This document shows, in pieces, positions 1 to 6,500 of a stretch of DNA of 10,725 nucleotides (positions are counted from its first letter, which is position 1; each line of letters begins with the position of its first letter). Origin of the DNA: CAYFUG01 sp964346295 (GTDB taxonomy: Bacteria; Patescibacteriota; Minisyncoccia; Moranbacterales; DUUL01); assembly GCA_964346295.1 (NCBI GenBank), contig CAYFUG010000027.1, positions 1-10,725 on the forward strand, read 5' to 3'. Under the pieces are notes generated by a model that had not been told where the DNA came from, made no database searches, and saw only the letters and a list, made by a program, of their open reading frames with translations. A program made the position numbers and the translations under genes.

Positions 1-18
1 TAGCTTTGGTTTAGACAT
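1..18 (-). CDS. Start of a gene running off the left edge (unidentified)
   Basis: An ATG on the minus strand at 18-16 opens a frame reading MSKPKL before the window ends. It follows the NUDIX gene in the same direction, and a good promoter-like sequence lies about 70 bases upstream. An overlapping frame could start at a GTG further upstream (around 28) and read VIIKPCLNQS, so the true start and frame are unsettled. There is no Shine-Dalgarno sequence ahead of either start, as for the other genes here. Six codons are too few to name a product. Confidence 0.35.
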
Positions 19-89
19 GGTTTAATAATCACTTTTTCTGTTTCTTGCTTGGTTTCTTGTTTGTCTGAATCTTGGTTTAGGTTAGGGTA

Positions 90-118
90 ATTTTAGCACA
101 GAATCGATTGGGGAGCAA
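90..118 (-). promoter_or_regulatory. Putative sigma-70-type promoter for the gene at the left edge
   Basis: Reading the minus strand, a -35-like TTGCTC (118-113) is followed after 17 bases by TAAAAT (95-90), which matches five of six bases of the -10 consensus and carries an upstream TG (extended -10). It lies just past the end of the NUDIX gene and points toward the ATG at 18. The -35 box is weak, so the extended -10 carries most of the case. Confidence 0.4.
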
Positions 119-171
119 GGGAGTTGTTAGGAGATGGAAAATACTAGACGCCACTGGCGCACTCCTACGAA

Positions 172-732
172 TTAAGAACTAATTGCTATGGATAGCTGCT
201 TCTTTATCTCCTCTAAAATTTCCCACCAATACTCCCCATGAGGAACAAATTTTTCCGACTCCTTTTTTAGTTCTTTCTTCAAATCCTTTAAAGAGAAAAA
301 TTTCAAATCAGTCACTTCCTTTTCCTCTAATCTGAAGTCCTCTTGCCCAGATATTCTCAGCAAATAAGCATAGCAAAATTCATTATTAACAATCCCCTCT
401 CTCTCTTCTCGATAACGCATTTTCTTGATTTTCCAAAAATCCAAATCTTCTGGTTTAATCTTTAAGCCGATCTCTTCTCGAGTTTCTCGAATCGCTGCTT
501 TTTCAGGCTGCTCCCCAGAATCCACATGCCCAGCCGCCCCAATATCCCACCGACTGGGGAAAAGCTTTTTCTGAGCAGCTCGCCACTGCAGAAGCATTCC
601 TTTCTCTTTGTTATAAATCCAGATGTGCGCCACTCGATGCCAATCTCCACTAGCATGAACCTCAGAGATTAAAGCCTGTTCTCTTGTCGGTTGATTTTTC
701 TCGTCGACAATATCAACTAAACTATCCGCCAT
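172..732 (-). CDS. NUDIX hydrolase, isopentenyl-diphosphate isomerase-like branch
   Basis: Predicted cytosolic NUDIX hydrolase of 186 residues, cleaving or isomerising a diphosphate-linked substrate with a divalent metal. The NUDIX box is complete: G68, E74, R82-E83, E86-E87 and G89-L90, with Thr at the usually aliphatic position 84. The N-terminal block (LVDIVDEKNQPTR, then HRVAHIWIYN around 32-41) and the WDIGAAGH motif before the box resemble the IDI-like NUDIX group (E. coli YfcD, the N-terminal domain of plant NUDT3), rather than MutT. It is probably not a true isopentenyl-diphosphate isomerase, because the active-site Cys expected before the box is absent (position 64 reads Ile in WDIGAAGH). 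The substrate cannot be read from sequence. The gene has its own promoter-like sequence just upstream, stops with TAA, and lacks a Shine-Dalgarno sequence. The family call is secure; the function is open. Confidence 0.9.
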   Translation of the reverse strand: MADSLVDIVDEKNQPTREQALISEVHASGDWHRVAHIWIYNKEKGMLLQWRAAQKKLFPSRWDIGAAGHVDSGEQPEKAAIRETREEIGLKIKPEDLDFWKIKKMRYREEREGIVNNEFCYAYLLRISGQEDFRLEEKEVTDLKFFSLKDLKKELKKESEKFVPHGEYWWEILEEIKKQLSIAISS

Positions 733-755
733 AATATCGCTATCAATACTTATTA

Positions 756-785
756 ATTTTACTTGAGCAGAGCTAAATCAATCAA
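756..785 (-). promoter_or_regulatory. Putative promoter for the NUDIX gene
   Basis: On the minus strand TTGATT (785-780) and TAAAAT (761-756) are separated by 18 bases. The -10 matches five of six consensus bases and the -35 four of six. A start near 749 would give a leader of roughly 17 bases before the ATG at 732. It lies between the repeat element at 799-884 and the NUDIX gene, so that gene could be transcribed independently of gltX. Confidence 0.45.
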
Positions 786-798
786 TTATCGTGCTATC

Positions 799-884
799 GT
801 CATCCCCGCGAAGAAGAGGATCCAGTAAATTGAACCTGTCTGTCCCGCCATAGGTGTGGGGATTCCTGCTTTCGCAGGAATGAC
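799..884. repeat. BIME/MITE-like element with imperfect inverted ends
   Basis: This 86-bp element is bounded by imperfect inverted repeats: GTCATCCCCGCGAA at 799-812, and TTCGCAGGAATGAC at 871-884, whose complement is GTCATTCCTGCGAA (12 of 14 matching). The right end also folds alone: ATTCCTGC (862-869), loop TTTC, GCAGGAAT (874-881), a perfect 8-bp stem. Elements of this look are scattered through many bacterial genomes as REP/BIME repeats moved by RAYT-type transposases; that link is from general knowledge. It supplies the last third and the stop codon of the small ORF that overlaps it. Confidence 0.65.
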
Positions 885-1018
885 TGCAAAGGACTTTTCC
901 TAGTGTTATCCTTTAATGAGACTAAAAAATCAGCCCTGGCAGGTGCCGAGAAAGAAACTCCGACTAAGAGGGTTATTGCAAGAAAAAGAAGCTTGAATTT
1001 AGTCTTCATTGTTACCAT
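800..1018 (-). CDS. Small signal-peptide ORF ending inside a repeat element; possible gene remnant
   Basis: This ORF overlaps the last 20 bases of gltX, or 11 if the second ATG (1009) is used, a spacing that suggests translational coupling. From the second Met the protein looks like a Sec signal peptide: a basic stretch KTKFK, a hydrophobic core of about 16 residues, then SAPARA before Asp30, a good signal peptidase I site. About 15 more residues follow, and from Ser46 on the reading (SFLRKQESP and onward) is pure translation of the dispersed repeat at 799-884. The stop codon TGA at 802-800 also belongs to the repeat, and it is the only TGA stop in the window. I read this as an exported-protein gene truncated by repeat insertion, or a chance ORF. 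No function can be assigned. Confidence 0.4.
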   Translation of the reverse strand: MVTMKTKFKLLFLAITLLVGVSFSAPARADFLVSLKDNTRKSPLQSFLRKQESPHLWRDRQVQFTGSSSSRG

Positions 1019-2549
1019 ATTTTAAAATTTTCTGCTCGAACGACTGCTTAGCTGATTCCAACCGCTTCAATGTCTCCTCTCTCCCAATCACCCAGGCAAT
1101 TTCAAACGGACCCGGGGAGTTTTTCTGGCCACTAAGAGCCGTTCGAGTAGGATGCAAATGCTCCCCTCGCTGCTGACCGGCCAGCTCAAACATCGCACTT
1201 TTAAGCTTCTCCGGGTCTTTAAAATCTTCCTCGGGAAGATTTTTTAGTCCGTTAATCATCGTTTGCAAAAATCCTTGCATCTCTTGATTACTGCTCTTTT
1301 TCCAGCGAATTAGCTCTAGCTCCGGCTCCGGAGCCTGAAAGTAAAAATCAATTCCCTCAGTAAATTCCGCCAAAGTTTTAACCCGTTCTTTTTCAATCGT
1401 AAGAATCTTATCCAGCTGCCCTGATTTAATCTGCTCTGAATCTAGGCTACTATTCTGAAAATATTCCTCAAAATAAGGCGCCGTCAATTCTCGCAATTCC
1501 TTGGGAGTTTTTTCTCGAATATAGTGGCTGTTAATCCAGTCCAGTTTTTTCCGATCAAACACCGCCCCTGCTCGATGAATTTTAGTCTCATCGAAGCGCT
1601 CAATCAATTCTTGCAAAGAAAAAATCTCCTGGGTTTCACCCTCACCCGGATTCCAACCCAAAAGTACCAAAAAGTTAATTAAGGCTTCTGGCAAATAGCC
1701 CTCTTGACGGAACTGCTCTACGCTAACGCTATCTCGCCTTTTAGAAAGCTTCTTGCGACTCTCTCCCACTACATTAGGCACATGGACAAATTGCGGCAGC
1801 TCAGCTTCTGGGAAGAGATAGCGATAAAGCAAAATGTGCTTCGGCGCACTGGGTAGCCAGTCCTCCCCTCGCACTACATGCGAAATTTGCATCAACTGAT
1901 CGTCTACCACTACTGCTAAATGATAAGTCGGGAAGCCATCGGACTTCAAAAGCACCTGGTCGTCTACGGTCTCCCCTTGAACCTTGATTTTACCGTACAC
2001 TGAGTCTTCAAATTCGATAGTCTCTTCTCGGGGCACTTTGAGCCGAATCACCGACTTCTCCCCTGCTACCAATTTAGCCTGCACCTCTTCGGCCGAAAGA
2101 TTGAGGCAATGGCGATCATACATGGGCGGCAAACCCGCTTTTTGCTGCTCCTTACGCATTTGATCCAGGCGCTCGGCCGGGCAAAAACAATGATAAGCCC
2201 TCCCCTCTTCCACCAGCTTTTGTGCCTGTTTTTGATAAATCTCTAACCGCTCCGATTGAACATAAGGTCCCAATTCCCCTTTTTGGATCACCTGAACCTC
2301 TTCATCCAGCATCACTCCCTCGTCCACTTCTAAGCCCACCCATTGTAAGCTTTTCAATACTTGCTCCAAAGACCCCGCCACTTCTCTTTTTTGATCAGTA
2401 TCTTCAATTCTCACCACAAAAGTGCCATCGTGCTTGCGAGCAATCAAATAGCCGAATAGCACTGTTCGCAAGTTACCAATATGAATAAATCCGGTCGGTG
2501 AAGGCGCAAACCGCACCCGCATTTTTTTTAAATCGTTTTTTTTAGACAT
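999..2549 (-). CDS. gltX: Glutamyl-tRNA synthetase
   Basis: Class I aminoacyl-tRNA synthetase of 516 residues that charges tRNA-Glu with glutamate in the cytosol. The N-terminal catalytic core shows RFAPSPTG then the HIGH-type motif HIGN (23-26), and RIEDTDQ at 48-53. A zinc site of the C-x-C...Y-x3-C type has C121, C123, Y144 and C148. GFPTYHLAVVVDD then RGEDWL follow around 205-232, and the second ATP-binding signature is KLSKR (267-271). The rest is the helical anticodon-binding region. Length is normal to slightly long. The start at 2549 gives a nine-residue lead-in before MRVRFAPSP; an ATG at 2522 immediately before the core is an alternative. If the genome lacks glnS, it would also mischarge tRNA-Gln for GatCAB, which cannot be judged here. 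The stop (TAA) is overlapped by the signal-peptide ORF. Confidence 0.97.
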   Translation of the reverse strand: MSKKNDLKKMRVRFAPSPTGFIHIGNLRTVLFGYLIARKHDGTFVVRIEDTDQKREVAGSLEQVLKSLQWVGLEVDEGVMLDEEVQVIQKGELGPYVQSERLEIYQKQAQKLVEEGRAYHCFCPAERLDQMRKEQQKAGLPPMYDRHCLNLSAEEVQAKLVAGEKSVIRLKVPREETIEFEDSVYGKIKVQGETVDDQVLLKSDGFPTYHLAVVVDDQLMQISHVVRGEDWLPSAPKHILLYRYLFPEAELPQFVHVPNVVGESRKKLSKRRDSVSVEQFRQEGYLPEALINFLVLLGWNPGEGETQEIFSLQELIERFDETKIHRAGAVFDRKKLDWINSHYIREKTPKELRELTAPYFEEYFQNSSLDSEQIKSGQLDKILTIEKERVKTLAEFTEGIDFYFQAPEPELELIRWKKSSNQEMQGFLQTMINGLKNLPEEDFKDPEKLKSAMFELAGQQRGEHLHPTRTALSGQKNSPGPFEIAWVIGREETLKRLESAKQSFEQKILKYGNNED

Positions 2550-2609
2550 AAATAAAAGTTAATTTCGTTATTTGAAAAATCAATTGAGATCCGCACAACT
2601 CCTGCCGCT

Positions 2610-2637
2610 GGTCGGGACTTGTAGTCCCGACCTTTTT
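2610..2637 (+). repeat. GGTCGGGACT hairpin repeat, copy 1
   Basis: GGTCGGGACT (2610-2619), loop TGT, AGTCCCGACC (2623-2632) is a perfect 10-bp stem followed by five T. On the plus strand this has the form of a rho-independent terminator, but every gene here reads the other way, so it does not terminate them. A near-identical copy in the same orientation lies at 3470-3499 with related left flanks (ACTC...CCGC), which marks it as a dispersed repeat rather than a gene-specific terminator. Confidence 0.7.
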
Positions 2638-2663
2638 GAGCTCAGAAGCAGAGATTAACCGAA

Positions 2664-2686
2664 GGTCGGAGGCAGAGCCACCGACC
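2664..2686. repeat. Second palindrome of the same intergenic cluster
   Basis: GGTCGG and GGC, loop AGA, then GCC and CCGACC form a 9-bp stem interrupted by one A-A mismatch (2670/2680). The outer six bases match the outer bases of the 2610-2637 hairpin, so the two may form a paired unit (BIME-like) separated by 31 bases. It has no T-run and no coding content. Confidence 0.55.
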
Positions 2687-2703
2687 AGCTCAGTGACTAA
2701 GTT

Positions 2704-2784
2704 TTTAGCGGTACCCCCTTTGGGAAGAGGGCCAGGGGGATTAGCTGCTAACTCCTAGAATCCCCGGAAAACCAAACCGCTAAA
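2704..2784. repeat. 81-bp element with 9-bp perfect terminal inverted repeats
   Basis: TTTAGCGGT at 2704-2712 and its exact complement ACCGCTAAA at 2776-2784 bound this stretch. Inside, CCCCCT (2714-2719) can pair with AGGGGG (2734-2739). The left half is clearly related to 7478-7516 (shared CCAGGGGGATT and GGTACC-type blocks). The right terminal repeat includes the TAG stop codon (2782-2780) of the HD-domain gene, so the element touches the end of that reading frame. No transposase is present, so it would be non-autonomous if mobile. Confidence 0.5.
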
Positions 2785-3445
2785 CCTTCCCTTCCACTTC
2801 CTCCCAAAACCGCTTAAAAAAATCCCCCATGTAACGCTGGCGCTCTTGCGCAATCCGCTTGCCTTCAGAAGTTAAGAGCTTCTTGTCTAAATGCTTCAAT
2901 TTAAACTCGTATTCCAAAAAAGCGGTGTCCTCTCCCGAAAAAGCGTGATCCTGACCAGAAGCAGAGATTTCCCGCTCTTTTCCGGTGTAAAGTTTTTTAG
3001 ACCCGGCGTTACCGGCAAACAAAAAAGCTCGCGCTACTCCCACTGCTCCCAAGGCATCCAATTTGTCGGCATCCGAGAGGCACTGGGCCTCAATAGTTTC
3101 CGGCTGCTCGCTAGTTCGACTGCGGTGAGCCAAAATACAGTGCAAAGTGTTTTCCTGCTCCTCAGTAGTAATTTTAGGATAATCTTGCAAAATCTCTTTT
3201 GCTAACTGTTCACCCCGCTCGGCGTGGCAAATTTTTCCTCGCTGCTCCATCTCCTCCTTACGAGCAATATCATGCAGCAAGGCCGCTACTTCTAGCACTT
3301 TTAAATCTGCCCCTTCTTTCTGACCTATTTTCAAAGCCAAATTCCGCACCCGCTCCACATGGGTCCAATCGTGGCAACCGTTCGCACCCTCAAAAAAATC
3401 CTTGGCCTGCTTTTCAATTTTTTGAATATCTTTCTTAGTAATCAT
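2780..3445 (-). CDS. HD-domain phosphohydrolase (YpgQ/YedJ-like)
   Basis: Predicted soluble metal-dependent phosphohydrolase of 221 residues. The HD-fold ligands are visible: HDWTHVERV with H25 and H29, LLHDIA with the defining H58-D59, and LSDADKLDALGAVGVARA with D125, D127 and D130. This layout, particularly DADKLDALGA-GVAR, is that of the YpgQ/YedJ group. As I recall, Bacillus YpgQ is a nucleotide pyrophosphohydrolase; extending that activity here is inference. The C-terminus is Lys- and Glu-rich. The gene follows leuS by about 100 bases and precedes gltX in the same direction, with hairpin repeats on both sides. The ATG at 3445 has AAGAAG two bases upstream, too close to serve as a normal Shine-Dalgarno. 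The stop codon TAG lies in an inverted repeat end. Confidence 0.88.
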   Translation of the reverse strand: MITKKDIQKIEKQAKDFFEGANGCHDWTHVERVRNLALKIGQKEGADLKVLEVAALLHDIARKEEMEQRGKICHAERGEQLAKEILQDYPKITTEEQENTLHCILAHRSRTSEQPETIEAQCLSDADKLDALGAVGVARAFLFAGNAGSKKLYTGKEREISASGQDHAFSGEDTAFLEYEFKLKHLDKKLLTSEGKRIAQERQRYMGDFFKRFWEEVEGKV

Positions 3446-3469
3446 TACTTCTTTTTATTACTCACCGCC

Positions 3470-3499
3470 GGTCGGGACTACAAGCCCCGACCTTTTTTT
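3470..3499 (+). repeat. GGTCGGGACT hairpin repeat, copy 2
   Basis: GGTCGGGACT (3470-3479), loop ACA, AGCCCCGACC (3483-3492) forms a 10-bp stem with one mismatch, followed by a run of seven T. It has the same orientation as the copy at 2610-2637, and together they bracket the HD-domain gene. The T-run lies on the plus strand, opposite to transcription of leuS and the HD gene. Confidence 0.7.
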
Positions 3500-3548
3500 A
3501 AATTGAAAACAAAGATTAGCAAGCGACTAATTTCAAACAACCAGATCA

Positions 3549-6500
3549 CTAAATAACCAAATTCAATAACTTCCCGGGCACAAAAATCACCTTGCGGATT
3601 TGCTTACCTTCTATGAATTTCTGTACTCGCTCTTCCTTTTGAGCTAGCTCTTGAGCCTCTTCTTGAGTGATATCTTGCGGCACAGTTAAACGAGCTCTCA
3701 ATTTACCATTGATTTGCACCACCAGCTCGAAAGATTCTTCAATAAGTTTGCCAGCGTCAAACTTCGGCCAAGTTTGCTTGAAAATAGAATCGGCCCGACC
3801 GAGTCGCTCCCACAACTCTTCTGCCAAATGCGGCCCAAACGGCGCTAGAATCTGGACTAGCTTCTCAAAATCACTCTTAGAGATTCCGTCTTCGCTAATC
3901 TTATTGACCAAAATCATCATCTGAGAAATAGCGGTGTTGAGCTTGAAGTGTTCAATGTCTTCTCCTACTTTTTTGATGGTCTGATGCAACAATCGCTCCA
4001 TCTCTGGCCCGGTTTTTGCCTCAGAATTCTTGAAAACCTCATTGCTAACTTTAACCACTTTCTCTAAAAACTTGCGACTGCCAATCAGGCCGTTAGTGCT
4101 CCAAGCACAAGGCTGCGAAAAGGGCCCCATGAACATTTCGTACACTCGCATCGCATCGGCACCGAACTCCTCCACAATGTCATCCGGATTAATGACATTG
4201 CCCCAGCGCTTACTCATTTTGCGGCCATCTTCTGCCAAAATTAGGCCCACATGCTGCAAGCGAGTAAAAGGCTCGGGATAGTTGACCGCTCCAATGTCGT
4301 AAAGAAATTTGTGCCAAAACCGGGCATAAATCAAGTGTCGAGTGGCATGTTCCGCTCCTCCCACATAAAAATCCACCGGCGACCAATATTTTTCCTTTTG
4401 CTTGTCCACCAAAGCCTGCTTGTTGTGAGGATCAATAAACCGCAAGTAATACCAGCTAGAACCGGCCCACTGGGGCATGGTATTCGTCTCTCGCTTAGCA
4501 TCCCCGCCACAAACCGGGCACTTGGTGTTGACCCAGTTTTCAATTCCCGCCAAAGGCGATTCTCCGGTCCCAGTCGGCTCATAATGCTTTACCTCCGGCA
4601 ATTTGACTGGCAGCTGTTCCTCTGGAACAGGCACTGGAACTGGCTTCGCTTCAGTTTTAATCTGCTCCAAGATATACGCTTCTAGTTTCTCATCTTTCAA
4701 AACAGAAAAATGTCCGTGGTTCTGCCATTTTTCTATTGTTACATTTTCTAACTCCGCCACCTTGTAATGCTCCGGATCAATATGAGGATCGTCCTGGGAA
4801 AAAATGATATATGTTTTTCCGGTGATACTTTTATTGGCACTTTTCCAATCAATCGGTTGTTGCCAAAAATTTTGCAAGGCTTCCAAGTCAGATCCTCTCC
4901 AAACAGGATTCTGCTTCATTTTATTCCAATCACGCCGAGGATTGCCAATCGCACTAGCCACCAAAAACACTTGGTTGATTTTTTTGTCGGTCCGAGAAAG
5001 CAAATCCAAAGCGGTTTTGGAGCCTAAGCTATGACCGATAATCACACTATTTTCATCTAATTTCTCCAAATAAGGATTCAGCGCTGCTTGCCACTCCTCA
5101 ACTTTTGGATGTTTACTATTTGGTAAATCTGGATTAAAAACCTCACAGCCTAATCCTTCCAATTTCTTCTTAAGACTAGGGAACCAATTAGCCCCTCCCC
5201 AAGCCTCAAACCCATGAATCATTAGCACTTTCACTCGCCTGCCATCCCTCTTGCTTCTCTCGCTCCCAACCTCCGACTCCCCTCTTCCAACTTCTAACTT
5301 CTCATCCTTCTCATTTCCCGCCTCCAATGCACAGTTTTTGCACCACACCATCGGAATCGGTTCGCCCCAGTAGCGTTGCCGAGAAAACACCCAATCTTTA
5401 ATTTTGTAATTAATCGCTCGCTTGCCTAAGCCTTGCTCTTCCAGCCACTGAATTACTTTTTCCTTGGCTTCAGGGGTTTTAAGGTCGTTTAAAATACCAG
5501 AGTTAACAGAAACTCCTTCTCCTGCAAAACATTCACTTTCCTGGTTTTGGAGAAGTTTCCAAAAATGCCTCTGATGATTGAAGGTTAAAAGCTTGCTCAC
5601 TTCTTTTTCAGAATACCAACCCGGAAGATGTTTAGCTTGTTCTTTGGAATTCAGTTTTTTCTGCTGAGGACTCTTAAGTTCGAAATAAACACACCGAGAA
5701 CGGCCATAGCGATTTTCGTCCTTGTGTTTAGCAAAAAACTTCTTGTGAATCTCCCCTCCTAGTTGACCCTTAAACTCTAGATCGTAATAACCTGTTTCTT
5801 CTTCGATTTCTCTCCGAGCCGCCTCTTCTAGACTTTCACCTTCCTCAACACCGCCGATCACCCAGGTTTTAGTTTGATCATAAACCTTCCAATCAATCAT
5901 CAGATACTTGCCGGTATTAGGGTCCTTAACTAAGCCATAAACCACTCGACGATCCACCGTCTCCTTGTCTTCTCTCACCGTATGCTGCTCGTCCTCTTTT
6001 CCTTCCTTGCTAGCCTCAAACAACGGCGCCACCACCTGCCGAATGGGCAAATCAAACTTCTGGGCAAATTCCCAGTCCCGCTCGTCGTGGGCCGGCACTG
6101 CCATAATCGCTCCGGTTCCGTAGCCCGCCAGTACATAATCGGCCACAAAAATCGGCAGCTCCTCCTGATTGACCGGATTAATCGCCGTTACGCCTTCTAA
6201 TTTAATCCCCGTTTTCTCCTTGCTCTCTTGTCGTTCTAAGTCGGACTTGTTTTTGGCCTTCTCAATGTATTCCGCGACTTCCTGCCAGTTTTCAATCTGG
6301 TCCTTCCAATTCTCCAACATCTCGTGCTCTGGCGCCACCACCATGTAAGTCGCTCCCCACAAAGTATCCGGCCGAGTGGTAAAGACCTCAATATAATCAG
6401 AGTGCTGATCTCTGGTTATTTTTTTATTTGAATCTTTAAAATTGCCTTGCTTCGCCGTAGCCATAGACGGGGGTGGGTTTTTAAATTTAGAATTTAAAAT

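Noticed and set aside
1..80. Tandem repeat of TTGGTTT-like words at the left edge
   Set aside because: The motif recurs at about 6, 49 and 73, but spacing is irregular and the tract is low-complexity T-rich leader sequence.
141..171. Rho-independent terminator after the NUDIX gene
   Set aside because: ACGCC/GGCGC can form only a weak 5-bp stem (148-160) and the T-rich stretch on the minus strand is short and displaced from it.
172..732. True isopentenyl-diphosphate isomerase
   Set aside because: The fold is of that branch, but the active-site Cys expected ahead of the NUDIX box is not present.
4650..5975. Intein or intron as explanation for the extra LeuRS length
   Set aside because: The extra segments carry NUDIX and alpha/beta-hydrolase motifs. 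I see no intein splice motifs (N-terminal Cys/Ser block, C-terminal HN) and the frame is continuous.
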